Assembly: GCA_016125075.1 (NCBI GenBank)
Contig: WGMO01000011.1
Coordinates: forward strand, 226,166 to 290,165
DNA length: 64,000 nucleotides
Reading direction: 5' to 3'
Origin: Terrimonas sp.
GTDB lineage: Bacteria > Bacteroidota > Bacteroidia > Chitinophagales > Chitinophagaceae
A model generated the notes under the pieces. That model searched no databases, was not told the DNA's origin, and saw nothing but the letters and a program-made list of their open reading frames with translations. Position 1 is the first letter of the stretch. Each line of letters begins with the position of its first letter. A program made the position numbers and the translations under genes. Below are positions 9,303 to 17,809 of the stretch, in pieces.

Positions 9303-9332
9303 CAAAAGTAGTTGCAATTAGCAGTCATACAA
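9303..9332 (-). promoter_or_regulatory. Bacteroidota-type promoter inside the polysaccharide locus
   Basis: On the minus strand a TTG (9330-9332) is followed after exactly 19 bases by TACTTTTG (9303-9310), a full match to the TAnnTTTG -7 element of the Bacteroidota primary sigma factor. It lies in the 86-base gap upstream of the phosphatase-fold gene that starts at 9283, so transcription would begin about 10-15 bases before that start. It would let the last eight genes of the locus be read apart from the rest. Confidence 0.6.
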
Positions 9333-9369
9333 TCCATAACGTACCATGAAGACCAAAAGTATCAGCCTC

Positions 9370-10401
9370 TTATGCATGAAATCGCTTCTCAAAGTACTTA
9401 TAACTGAGGCCTGAAACCCAAACCAGTAATGCCATAAGGATAATGGACAAAAAGACGATTCCGGTTTCATTGAATTTATAACCGATCTCATATAGCACCT
9501 GGATAAAAAAGACCTGCAACAGGTATATGGAATAACTTCTGTTCCCTAACTCATTCAAAAAACGGTTACTGATATTATACTTTTTACTTATAGAGAAATA
9601 CGATAAGAAAAAAAACAATGCCGGTATTCCCCAAATCAAAAATCTTTGATAGGCCACATGATCGTATATAACCATTTCCCTGGTAATACCGGTATGTTCA
9701 TACCCATAATCCCTGCCTAACATCACCAGGAATAGTACATATACCGATGCAAAAAAGATGACTTCCGAAAAGGAAGCGAAAAAATTGCTGATCCGGTCCT
9801 GGTAATGGCCAATAAGCAACCCAATACAAAAGTAAAAAAGAAAAGAAGAGGTAAAAAAATCAAGATAAACATTTTCAAATCCACCAGCGATTAAGCCTGT
9901 TACCGGAAGCAGTATCAATAATGATAATAAAGGCAGAAAATATTTTTTACGGAAAACCAATAATACCGTGAAAGTCATAAGATAAAAAAACATTTCAAAA
10001 TTTAAGCTCCAGCCAAGGAATACCACAGGATCTTTATATACGCCATTTTCTGATATCGGAATAAATAAAAAGCTTTTGAGTATGTCATATATGTTATAAT
10101 GAGGGGCTATTGAAGATGACCTGAGGGAATTGAGTACCAGATGCATCAAAAGATAAAGGCCAAGCACGGCAAAGTAAAGAGGCACAATACGCAGTAACCT
10201 TTTTTTAAGAAATACAAGCGGCCTGTTATAATACCCGGTCCGTTCAATACTGATATAAATGATGAACCCACTAATAAAGAAAAAAAGATCAACCCCAATG
10301 GAACCACAAAACTTTTGTAGTGCTGTTGGAAAATGAACAAATACCACCATCATGGCAGCTATTCCCCTTAAATGCTGGATATTTTCAATTCTTCCTTTCA
10401 T
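9370..10401 (-). CDS. Acyltransferase family 3 membrane protein
   Basis: A 343-residue integral membrane protein with about ten hydrophobic segments. The N-terminus IQHLRGIAAMMVVFVHFPTA contains the LRGIAA and the conserved His of acyltransferase-3 (OafA/NodX-like) enzymes; SIGVDLFFFISGFII is the second hallmark. Such enzymes move acyl groups, usually acetyl, onto sugars across the cytoplasmic membrane; O-acetylation of the surface polysaccharide is the likely role. Its start overlaps the end of the upstream glycosyltransferase by 17 bases. Confidence 0.9.
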   Translation of the reverse strand: MKGRIENIQHLRGIAAMMVVFVHFPTALQKFCGSIGVDLFFFISGFIIYISIERTGYYNRPLVFLKKRLLRIVPLYFAVLGLYLLMHLVLNSLRSSSIAPHYNIYDILKSFLFIPISENGVYKDPVVFLGWSLNFEMFFYLMTFTVLLVFRKKYFLPLLSLLILLPVTGLIAGGFENVYLDFFTSSFLFYFCIGLLIGHYQDRISNFFASFSEVIFFASVYVLFLVMLGRDYGYEHTGITREMVIYDHVAYQRFLIWGIPALFFFLSYFSISKKYNISNRFLNELGNRSYSIYLLQVFFIQVLYEIGYKFNETGIVFLSIILMALLVWVSGLSYKYFEKRFHA

Positions 10402-11398
10402 GAATATTAAATTGCTTTCTTAATCCTGAAACAATTGTATTGATGTTTTTTTTAGTATGCCAGAGCTGGTATGCATATCCCCTATTGTAGGAACGCTTAA
10501 ATAATAGTGCCCATTTTTTTTCTTTTGCCTGAACAAAAAAGAGCTTCCCGGTTGATACAAGCATATTTTTTACCGCTACTGCCCATTCATACCACCAGGG
10601 ATGAAGTATAAACCGGGGCATCAGTAAAACCCGGTAACAATTCAGAAAAAGGTTTGCGCTTCCAAAACCCCTTGCCATCTTGCCCAGGTACGCCAGGTTC
10701 ATTCTCCCGGCAGGCATATAATGTTTTAAAACGAGCTCATCGTCATAATATAATGAGTAACCCAGTAGGCGAAATGCGTAACATAATTCAGAATCTTCGC
10801 CGGCAGATATGATTTTCCCCTGTCTGCCAACTGTCAGGTTGGTAAATCCCTGTTGGAGCAATGTTTCCCATAACGATTTCCGGAAGGAAAGCCCGGCACC
10901 CCATAAAAACCCCTTTTGCTGGTCAATGATGCCGCTTTTATCCATCTGCCTGCCCACGGCAAAATTATTCTCATACAATGGGAACCATTCAGGCGGTGGC
11001 GTTTCAAATACCGCTTCTGACCTGCCGCCACAGGCGCCCACCTTACTATTGGCGGAAAAAATCCCTGCTATCCTGGTCAACCAGTCGCTGGCCACCCAGT
11101 TATCATCGTCTATGAATGAAACAATATCATATTTTGCTTCCGACAGCCCCCTGTGCCGGGCATGCATAAGACCGGGCCGGGGTTCTGACACGATCCGGCA
11201 TTCCGTGACCGGTTGCTGCTCCCATATCCTCCTGGCTACATCAGCAGTATTGTCAGTGGATGCATTGTCCACGATAATGACTTCCCACCTGCAAGACAGC
11301 GAAAACAGTACCTGTTCCTGTAAAGCCAGGAGGGTGGGCGCAATCCTGTTTGCTGCATTGTAACAACAGATGATAACCGATATGCCGTCAATCTGCAT
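10385..11398 (-). CDS. Family 2 glycosyltransferase
   Basis: A GT-A glycosyltransferase of 337 residues from the preferred ATG at 11398 (an in-frame ATG at 11422 would add eight residues and overlap the preceding gene by 14 bases). Motifs: ISVIICCYNAANRIAPTLLA, WEVIIVDNASTDNTADVA, EPRPGLMHARHRGL, DIVSFIDDDNWVASDWL (metal site DDD) and GAGLSFRKSLWE. The EPRPGLxxARxxG type is common in polysaccharide loci. The last 90 residues contain a possible membrane-associating region. Donor unknown. Confidence 0.88.
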   Translation of the reverse strand: MQIDGISVIICCYNAANRIAPTLLALQEQVLFSLSCRWEVIIVDNASTDNTADVARRIWEQQPVTECRIVSEPRPGLMHARHRGLSEAKYDIVSFIDDDNWVASDWLTRIAGIFSANSKVGACGGRSEAVFETPPPEWFPLYENNFAVGRQMDKSGIIDQQKGFLWGAGLSFRKSLWETLLQQGFTNLTVGRQGKIISAGEDSELCYAFRLLGYSLYYDDELVLKHYMPAGRMNLAYLGKMARGFGSANLFLNCYRVLLMPRFILHPWWYEWAVAVKNMLVSTGKLFFVQAKEKKWALLFKRSYNRGYAYQLWHTKKNINTIVSGLRKQFNIHERKN

Positions 11399-11408
11399 GA
11401 TGAAAAAA

Positions 11409-12242
11409 TTACCAGGTGGCATGTATGTCTACCCAAAAACCATAGTCCTTTTTATTGGGCAGGTTATGAAACAGGTCGTGGTAAAACTGATAGATCTGCT
11501 TTGCTTTATCGAGTTCATGCCATTTTCCACCCAGGTTTTCTCCAAAAGTACCTGATGTTCCCTGTTTAAAGGACTGACTGTACGCCGGAATGGAACGGCG
11601 GTCAAGAAAATGAATGAAATGCCGGCCACCCAGCTTCCTGAAAACTTTTATAAAGGATGAATTCCATTGCCGGAGCCGGTATGCCCAAAGCCAGCGGTTA
11701 AAATATTTATTGGCCGGCAGGTCGAGATGAGCAAGGTTATATTGAAAAATGAGTTTGAACTTTGTAAATCCCTTTCCTGCAAGATGCTCAAAGAGTGTAA
11801 TGTCATTGGCCTCAACGGATATATATTTTGGGAGATTAGCCTTATCAAGGCCGTCTATGCATAAATAATCATGTCCTTCAATATCCACTTTCAGGTAGTA
11901 AGGCACACCCTGTTCCTGGATGACACTACTGAATTTGCTGGCCCTGATTTTAATAGCATGCCAGGGCAGACCATCCCTGCTGGTGATAGAAAGGTCAAAT
12001 GAATTCCATTCCGGCTTCTCTTCGTTGATATAAAAATCAAAATCGCCGTCCTTATCGGCAATACCAATATTCAGGATTTTCAAAGTCCCTTTATCAATAA
12101 ACTGTTTGAAGCGAACGGCTCCATTTGCTGCCTGCACCGGATCGGCTTCAACGGAAATGACATTATAACCTTTGCTGAGATAGTAAGCGGTGTCATCACC
12201 ATTATGCATACCAACATCATATATCAGATTCTCTTTGAACAT
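11409..12242 (-). CDS. FkbM family methyltransferase (2 of 3)
   Basis: A 277-residue protein starting with a SAM-binding motif directly at the N-terminus (LIYDVGMHNGDDTAYYLSKG), then NVISVEADPVQA as motif II, and YYLKVDIEGHDYLCIDGL as the acidic block near residue 118. The N-terminus is shorter than in the other two FkbM proteins of the locus, with no extra leading domain. The last 130 residues (after the methyltransferase core) are unassigned and include a FIHFLDRRSIPAYSQSFKQG stretch. It likely O-methylates a glycan residue or a glycosyl donor. Confidence 0.85.
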   Translation of the reverse strand: MFKENLIYDVGMHNGDDTAYYLSKGYNVISVEADPVQAANGAVRFKQFIDKGTLKILNIGIADKDGDFDFYINEEKPEWNSFDLSITSRDGLPWHAIKIRASKFSSVIQEQGVPYYLKVDIEGHDYLCIDGLDKANLPKYISVEANDITLFEHLAGKGFTKFKLIFQYNLAHLDLPANKYFNRWLWAYRLRQWNSSFIKVFRKLGGRHFIHFLDRRSIPAYSQSFKQGTSGTFGENLGGKWHELDKAKQIYQFYHDLFHNLPNKKDYGFWVDIHATW

Positions 12243-12248
12243 AGCTAT

Positions 12249-13406
12249 TTATTTGTTTTTTTCCAGCAATAATTTCTTGATGACCCGGAAATAAAAAGTT
12301 CCATAACGGCCATAGCGCATCAAAATGAAGGCCAGTATTGTACGTTTTATAAGCCCGTATTTTGCAGCCCGTATCGCCTCTTCGAAAAAACATTTCATCA
12401 CACTGTTGGTAAACGCCCGGCTGGATGCAGCCTTTCGCGCCAGTTTGATCAGCGCTGAAATGCCCAACCATTCTCCAGCATAAAAAACGGCATAAGCATT
12501 CAGTTCAACATCCCGGAAACCCGGATCCAGCCAGGCAATATATTTCCTGGCGAGATTTTTTTCCTGTGCAGCTATCCACGCCCTGTCGGGTACGATTTCC
12601 CGGCCGCGTTCAATGGTGGCCCTTCCAAAACATAAGGGTTCATTCATCTCAAAAAAACGGTCGCTGGTCAGGCGGATAAGATTTCCGTTGGTTCTTTGAA
12701 TATAGACCCTGAGCCCTTCCGGAACGCGGGTCGCAATCTCCATTTTTTCGATATAAACTTTAAGGGCCAACTCGGGAACCAGTTCGGTATATATTTCCTT
12801 TTCATATTGCTTCAGCACTTCCGGGAAGCGTTCATAAAAGCGCAGGTATTCCCGCATCAGTGTTGGTGACCCCATCGCAAAAATATCGGCACAGGCCCCC
12901 GTGAGTTCGTAAGGATTGGTATTGGGTATGAACAAGACCTGCTGTGTAACGGCGGAAGAAAGAGTTTCCTGGAACCTGGGCGCCAGTTCATACCCAAGGT
13001 CATATCTTGTTTTCACCACCAGGTCATAACTAAGTTGATGTTGCCGGCTATAATCTTCCATGATCTGGCAGGCCCTGTATTGGGAATATAACATAGAGAG
13101 TATACCGGAAACCGGTATGATCGACTTTACTCCTACGGGTAATTCTTCAAATTGCCGGGAAGCTTCGATAGCAAAGGCCTTAGGAGCGAAAAGACTGCAT
13201 AATTCCTGCTCATTGACATTGGCAGGCGGGATTACATTCTTATGTTCTTTCCACCAGGATGCCGTAACCGATTCTTCAATATCCCAGGTATGACAAAAAA
13301 CATCGACCGTACCCAGTTTCGACATAGCGTCAAGCAGTTGCTGAAAGGAAGGGTGGGTGTCTCTGAAACTTCTTAAATGCCCTGTAATCAGGATGGCAAT
13401 CTTCAT
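12249..13406 (-). CDS. Unassigned polysaccharide-locus protein, glycosyltransferase-like N-terminus
   Basis: A 385-residue soluble protein I cannot assign to a named family. It begins KIAILITGHLRSFRDTHPSF and continues with VDVFCHTWDIEES near residue 35-47, a pattern seen in uncharacterised proteins of LPS and capsule loci that look like GT-A-type enzymes. A YDLVVKTRYDLGYELAP stretch around residue 130 could be the donor-binding acidic site (a D at a strand end). The spacing to its neighbours is 6 and 20 bases, so it belongs to the operon. A role as glycosyltransferase is an inference from context. Confidence 0.55.
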   Translation of the reverse strand: MKIAILITGHLRSFRDTHPSFQQLLDAMSKLGTVDVFCHTWDIEESVTASWWKEHKNVIPPANVNEQELCSLFAPKAFAIEASRQFEELPVGVKSIIPVSGILSMLYSQYRACQIMEDYSRQHQLSYDLVVKTRYDLGYELAPRFQETLSSAVTQQVLFIPNTNPYELTGACADIFAMGSPTLMREYLRFYERFPEVLKQYEKEIYTELVPELALKVYIEKMEIATRVPEGLRVYIQRTNGNLIRLTSDRFFEMNEPLCFGRATIERGREIVPDRAWIAAQEKNLARKYIAWLDPGFRDVELNAYAVFYAGEWLGISALIKLARKAASSRAFTNSVMKCFFEEAIRAAKYGLIKRTILAFILMRYGRYGTFYFRVIKKLLLEKNK

Positions 13407-13426
13407 GATCCGGTTCGGGAATTGAA

Positions 13427-14182
13427 TTAGATGTTTACGGCTTTCTGTTGCAGATAACCCAGGAATAGATCCAGGTCGCCCGGGGTACCCAGGCCATGCA
13501 TGGATTCGAATGCAATATTATAAATTCCAATATTTTTTCCGGCCCGGATCATCCAGTTATACACCGGGCAGGTATAAAATTCATTATTCACCCTGTCGTT
13601 GTGGATGATCATATCAATCGCAGCATTCACAAAGTCTTTCCCTTTGCTGAAATAATAAATACCCACTGTTGCAAAATCGGAAATAACCTCTTTTTCTTTT
13701 ACCGCGGTCACCCTCCCCTTTTCATCCGTTTTCGCAAATGACCATTTAGGGTTTTTTTCAATATCGGTGAAGGTAAGAATCGAGCCGTCGAGATTTCTTT
13801 TTACGGCATCATTCAGCATCTCGGAAAACCGGAACTCCACCCACTGGTCAGAGTTGGCAATAAGAAGCGGTATATCCGTGTTGATCTGTTCCCGGGCAAA
13901 GAGTACAGTGCAGGCGGTCCCTTCCGTCAGGCGGTCCACCGCAATAAACTGTAGCGGGAGCCTGCTTTCAAGGGCATGTACCAGTTCCTGTTCTGCCTGC
14001 AGGTGTTCTTCCCTGGCAATTAATATGAAGCGGGCGCCCGGTACCTGCAGATTTTCGATCACCCATTCAATCATCGGTTTACCCTTAACATCGATAAAGG
14101 GTTTGGGCTTTTCATATCCTGCTTTTTTAAACCGGCTGCCTTCCCCGGCCATCGGTATAACAATATTCAATAAATGCTCCAT
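13427..14182 (-). CDS. Sugar (or alcohol) phosphate nucleotidyltransferase
   Basis: A 251-residue NTP_transferase-fold protein from the ATG at 14182 (a TTG one codon upstream is less likely). The N-terminal loop is IVIPMAGEGSRFKKAGYEKPKPFIDV in sequence, that is the GxGSR nucleotide-binding loop and the PKP Lys of this family, followed by GKPMIEWVIENL. LLIANSDQWVEF near residue 108-119 holds the conserved metal Asp. It makes a nucleotide-activated building block; the short length (no left-handed helix domain) fits small-substrate nucleotidyltransferases. It sits in a module with a cupin, a second nucleotidyltransferase, a HAD phosphatase and a GDPD-like protein. Confidence 0.8.
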   Translation of the reverse strand: MEHLLNIVIPMAGEGSRFKKAGYEKPKPFIDVKGKPMIEWVIENLQVPGARFILIAREEHLQAEQELVHALESRLPLQFIAVDRLTEGTACTVLFAREQINTDIPLLIANSDQWVEFRFSEMLNDAVKRNLDGSILTFTDIEKNPKWSFAKTDEKGRVTAVKEKEVISDFATVGIYYFSKGKDFVNAAIDMIIHNDRVNNEFYTCPVYNWMIRAGKNIGIYNIAFESMHGLGTPGDLDLFLGYLQQKAVNI

Positions 14183-14191
14183 CAATAAGAA

Positions 14192-14521
14192 TTAATCTTC
14201 ATCAATATATTTATCATCGGTGGCACCGGGTACTTTTAAGACCGTGGTTACGGCTTCATCACTCAACACATAAAAATCGGTAGCCTCACCTGGATCGATC
14301 CTGATGATATCGCCGGCTTCATATTGCATATTGTTCATCCGGACAACCCCGGAAACAATAACCGTATATTCCGTCGCGATCTTATGATAATGCTTCTGAT
14401 CATAATCTCCCTTCTTATACCGCTTCACGGCGAGTTCAAATGCTTCCGTTTTCAAAAGGGTAGGGTTAAAGTTTCCGGCAAACCAACCCCCTTTCATATC
14501 CCTGAGTTTAAAGACTTCCAC
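14192..14521 (-). CDS. Small cupin-domain protein
   Basis: A 109-residue single-domain cupin starting at GTG 14521. The first cupin motif is seen as DYDQKHYHKIATEYTVIVSG (about residues 39-58; His, His, Glu ligands) and the second as YEAGDIIRIDPGEATDFYVL. Placed between two nucleotidyltransferase genes, with 5 and 9 base gaps. It may be an isomerase or epimerase for the activated building block, or a sensor; the sequence does not decide. The exact start is uncertain because the next Met lies at residue 9. Confidence 0.7.
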   Translation of the reverse strand: MEVFKLRDMKGGWFAGNFNPTLLKTEAFELAVKRYKKGDYDQKHYHKIATEYTVIVSGVVRMNNMQYEAGDIIRIDPGEATDFYVLSDEAVTTVLKVPGATDDKYIDED

Positions 14522-14526
14522 TTTAC

Positions 14527-15261
14527 TTATTTGGTACTATTTTCAAATTCCTTGATTTTCTGGGGCGAATAGAAAGAATGGTAATGTTCATTCCGGATCC
14601 CATAGGCCCCCACTCTCTTATTATGCAGGATCAGTTCATTGATCGTAGCGGAAACAAAGAAGATACCGTTGGTATTCGTATTCTTTTTGATAACTTCAAA
14701 GCCCCCTTCAATAAAGTCGATGGCTTTCCGGAAATAATATACCCCTGCGATCGCTTTTTTACTGATCGGTCTTTTTTCGGCGGTCTCCACGACCTGGTTA
14801 TTTTCCATCCTGGCATAAGACCATTTGGGGTGTACGGATTCAAAGGTGATCACCCCCCCGTCCTGCTGGCCATCCATGAAGGAAATAACAGCATCCGAAA
14901 GTTCCTGCTCAATGACCTGGTCGCCATTAGCAATCAATAAAGGACTATTCATATCCAGCAGGTCAATTGCCATGAGGCAACTGCAAACCGCACCTTTTGT
15001 TTCCTCTTTCAGCCTGACCACCGATGCTTTCCCGTCTGTCAGGATGGCCACGGTCTGGTCCAGGTGAAAACGGGTACAATCCTCATCCCGCAGGATGAAG
15101 ATGAATTTCTTGTCTTTTACATCGATACCCTGCAGGTTTTCATAGACCAGCTGGATCATGGGTTTCCCGTTGATCTCTACCAGTGGTTTGGGGAACTGGT
15201 ATTCCGCATGATCGGTAAAAAATGCATTCCCGCCTGCAATCGGTACTAGTATTTGTAGCAT
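14527..15261 (-). CDS. Nucleotidyltransferase-fold protein with non-canonical loop
   Basis: A 244-residue relative of the nucleotidyltransferase two genes downstream. Shared features are ILVPIAGG at the N-terminus, FPKPLVEINGKPMIQLVYEN, SPLLIANGDQVIEQ (metal Asp region) and GVITFESVHPKWSYA. The nucleotide-binding loop, GEGSRF in the neighbour, reads GGNAFF here, so the usual Arg and the GxGT/S pattern are missing. It may bind nucleotide differently, use another substrate or be a regulatory partner. It lies 1 base downstream of the HAD phosphatase gene. Confidence 0.7.
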   Translation of the reverse strand: MLQILVPIAGGNAFFTDHAEYQFPKPLVEINGKPMIQLVYENLQGIDVKDKKFIFILRDEDCTRFHLDQTVAILTDGKASVVRLKEETKGAVCSCLMAIDLLDMNSPLLIANGDQVIEQELSDAVISFMDGQQDGGVITFESVHPKWSYARMENNQVVETAEKRPISKKAIAGVYYFRKAIDFIEGGFEVIKKNTNTNGIFFVSATINELILHNKRVGAYGIRNEHYHSFYSPQKIKEFENSTK

Positions 15262-15262
15262 A

Positions 15263-15892
15263 TTAATTTTCTATTTCCTTTATTCTGTTGGTAACGGACT
15301 GGTAGTGCACATCATTGACACCAGTTACTTTCATCAGGTGAGCGCCGGAAGCCAATGCCGCCTTGATGCCGTTTTCATTATCCTCCACCACCAGGCATTC
15401 ATCCGGCCGGAGAGCCAACCTTTCAATCGCGTTATTATACATTTCGGGGTCGGGTTTCCCTTTTTTGACATCCTGGTTGGACAGGTAAAAATCAAAATAA
15501 TCGATCACCCCGGCTTTGGTGAGCATGATCGTGATACTATCCTTGATCGAATTGGAGCAAACCACCAGCTTATACCCTTCATTTTTTAAACGCGCGAGTG
15601 CATATTGATGATGAAAGACCGGTCTGCATTTCAGAATCACCTCTTCGATGGTATATTGTTGTTTCAATTCGTTGATAAAACCATGCAGTCCCTGGGGGAA
15701 CCCTTTTTCCATCGTCAGCATTTTCAGTTTCTCCTTTGTGGGCAACCCATCATAGGTCACCAGATGATCAAACCGGCTGATCGCCATCCCAAATAAGCCC
15801 AGGGCCTTGTTCAGCGCTTCATAATGCCAGTCGCGGGCATCGATCAAAACGCCATCCATATCAAAGATGACTGCCTTAATTTTTTTACTCAT
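15263..15892 (-). CDS. HAD-family phosphatase, beta-phosphoglucomutase-like
   Basis: A 209-residue HAD hydrolase with all four motifs: VIFDMDGVLIDA (nucleophile Asp 11 and Asp 13), LVVCSNSIKD (Thr/Ser motif II), KGKPDPEMY (Lys motif III) and CLVVEDNENGIKAA (acidic motif IV). The alpha-helical cap after motif I (DWHYEALNKALGLFGMAI) is of the phosphoglucomutase type. It would remove or move a phosphate on a small substrate feeding the nucleotidyltransferases next to it. Its ATG overlaps the upstream stop (ATGA). Confidence 0.85.
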   Translation of the reverse strand: MSKKIKAVIFDMDGVLIDARDWHYEALNKALGLFGMAISRFDHLVTYDGLPTKEKLKMLTMEKGFPQGLHGFINELKQQYTIEEVILKCRPVFHHQYALARLKNEGYKLVVCSNSIKDSITIMLTKAGVIDYFDFYLSNQDVKKGKPDPEMYNNAIERLALRPDECLVVEDNENGIKAALASGAHLMKVTGVNDVHYQSVTNRIKEIEN

Positions 15893-16521
15893 AGGTTAAA
15901 AAAGTTTTTTGCTGCTGCAGGATAATCCGTACAAAGCATCACCCCTTCCAGGCCAAATTTATTCATTATATAGCGATAATGCTCCCATTCTGCCATGTAT
16001 TTTCTTTTATGCAGTTCCGGCGATACGATACAAACTTTCTTGCCATTCCGGATATGTGCTGTAATGGTTTCATCCGTAATCCAGTGCCCTTTGAACTCAT
16101 CCAGCCATACTCCATCGGCTTCATCATATAAATAAGGGTGTTCTTCATACTCGCTTTGCCGGGTAAAAAAGCTGAGGTCATTTTTGCAATAACCCAATGC
16201 ATCGGGGAGTGACATATCAAAAAAGAAATAATTGCTAATGCCATGCTGTTTTAACAATAAAGACATCGCCTGTTGTAATCCATCCGACTTTACATTTAAG
16301 GCGAGGGGAAGCGGGTTTCCGTATCCTTTGTAGATCTCCAGAAAATCTGCGATGGGCAATTCATCGCCCGCAGGCATGTCGTGCGACACCAGAATTTTCC
16401 TGCCACTGTCCCGCAGGTCTGTTTCAACACCAAATCCTTCCGAAAAAGATCTTTCAAATGCCAGTACAGTATTTTTTTCTTCCGGCGCTAACCAATAGCC
16501 CCTATGGGATAGAATGTCCAT
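15889..16521 (-). CDS. GDPD-like (PLC-type) phosphodiesterase domain protein
   Basis: A 210-residue protein with glycerophosphodiester phosphodiesterase signatures: SHRGYW at residues 5-10 (catalytic His, Arg), VETDLRD (metal Glu, Asp, near residue 32) and LVSHD (second catalytic His, near residue 47). The usual third Glu position is seen as ALNVKSDG. No signal peptide, so it is cytoplasmic, and it is shorter than classical GlpQ. Within the nucleotidyltransferase/HAD/cupin module it could release or make a phospho-alcohol used as a glycan substituent; this is inference. Confidence 0.7.
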   Translation of the reverse strand: MDILSHRGYWLAPEEKNTVLAFERSFSEGFGVETDLRDSGRKILVSHDMPAGDELPIADFLEIYKGYGNPLPLALNVKSDGLQQAMSLLLKQHGISNYFFFDMSLPDALGYCKNDLSFFTRQSEYEEHPYLYDEADGVWLDEFKGHWITDETITAHIRNGKKVCIVSPELHKRKYMAEWEHYRYIMNKFGLEGVMLCTDYPAAAKNFFNL

Positions 16522-16523
16522 AT

Positions 16524-17801
16524 TTAAAATTTTTCGGATGACCAGCCCGGACGGAAAAGGCTCCTGAAGCCTTTTGCATCGGTCAGGTATTTTCTTCCGA
16601 TGCCAGCAATATTCTCAACGGTGAATTCAAGATCGCATTCATTATTGATGATTCTTTTCTGGTTATGAATACCCACATCCAGTTGGATCCGGTAACTCCC
16701 GGAAGCCAGTGTATTAGCCGGAATCCTAAATGATTTTTTAAACCGGCCCGGCACTTGTGTCACGATTTCGGTGGAAGGGTCCGTATCATCAAACAGGCTA
16801 TAGGCCAGTTGGTAATCATACTGTGACCATAATGTAAAACCCATGATCATGCCGTAAACAGGTTGTAACAATTCACCCTCAATTTCCAAAACGATATCCT
16901 GGTGAGTAAAAAACCCGGTAGGATCGGCAGGGCTGTATATTTTTGCAGCTGTCACCTGAATATGTTCATCTCCTGCCAGGCCCTGCCACTGGCTTAAATG
17001 ACTTTCCATACCCTCCTTACTATATGCCGATAAAACATCTTCAATCATTCCCTGCTTTCGCAGTTGGCCATTCTTCAGATAGATTCCCTTTGAGCAGAGA
17101 CTCGATAAGGCCATCAGGTTGTGGCTGACAAAAAGTACGGTCCTTCCTTCATTGGAACTCACATCCTTCATTTTTCCCAGACACTTTTTCTGGAATTCCG
17201 CATCCCCCACGGCCAGGACTTCATCCACCACCAGTATTTCTGGTTCCAGGTGTGCTGCCACCGAGAAAGCGAGCCGTACATACATACCGCTACTGTAGCG
17301 TTTAACCGGTGTGTCCAGAAATTTTTCCACCCCTGAAAAATCAACGATCTCATCAAACTTCCTTTTGATCTCTGCGCGCCCCATCCCCATGATTGCACCG
17401 TTGAGAAAAATATTTTCGCGGCCTGTAAGTTCCGGGTGAAAACCGGTACCCACTTCCAAGAGGCTGGCCACACGGCCCCTGATGGCAATCCTTCCGGTGG
17501 TGGGTTCTGTGATCCGGCTCAATACTTTTAAGAGTGTGCTTTTCCCGGCACCATTTCTGCCGATAATCCCAATCCTTTCGCCCTGGCCTACTTCAAAATT
17601 CAGGTCTTTCAGCGCCCAGAATTCTTCCACTTCGTCACCTTCTACCACCTGCTGACCGGAAATCATTTGGCTGGTCTTGGAAAATACGGACCTGACACCC
17701 TGCATCACCTGTTCCCGAAAGGTTCTGTACCCACCCTTCCCCTGGTGACCAATGATATATCTTTTACCGAGATTTTCTACTTTAATAACAGTATCGGGCA
17801 T
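16524..17801 (-). CDS. wzt: ABC transporter ATPase for polysaccharide export (Wzt-like) with C-terminal glycan-binding domain
   Basis: The start chosen is the ATG at 17801 (425 residues), which avoids overlap with the upstream gene; an ATG at 17846 would add 15 hydrophobic residues atypical for this family. The ATPase domain (about 1-245) has Walker A GRNGAGKST, signature YSSGM, Walker B ILVVDEVLAVGD and the switch His in VLFVSHN. The EVLAVGD and LTGRENIFLNG blocks are typical of the polysaccharide exporter subclass. Residues about 265-425 form a beta-rich Wzt C-terminal domain (LEIEGELLQP, GFTLWSQYD, FRIPANTLASGSYRIQLDVG) that in E. coli O9a binds the modified end of the glycan. Partner of the permease at 18692-19528. 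Confidence 0.9.
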   Translation of the reverse strand: MPDTVIKVENLGKRYIIGHQGKGGYRTFREQVMQGVRSVFSKTSQMISGQQVVEGDEVEEFWALKDLNFEVGQGERIGIIGRNGAGKSTLLKVLSRITEPTTGRIAIRGRVASLLEVGTGFHPELTGRENIFLNGAIMGMGRAEIKRKFDEIVDFSGVEKFLDTPVKRYSSGMYVRLAFSVAAHLEPEILVVDEVLAVGDAEFQKKCLGKMKDVSSNEGRTVLFVSHNLMALSSLCSKGIYLKNGQLRKQGMIEDVLSAYSKEGMESHLSQWQGLAGDEHIQVTAAKIYSPADPTGFFTHQDIVLEIEGELLQPVYGMIMGFTLWSQYDYQLAYSLFDDTDPSTEIVTQVPGRFKKSFRIPANTLASGSYRIQLDVGIHNQKRIINNECDLEFTVENIAGIGRKYLTDAKGFRSLFRPGWSSEKF

Positions 17802-17809
17802 AGACAATA

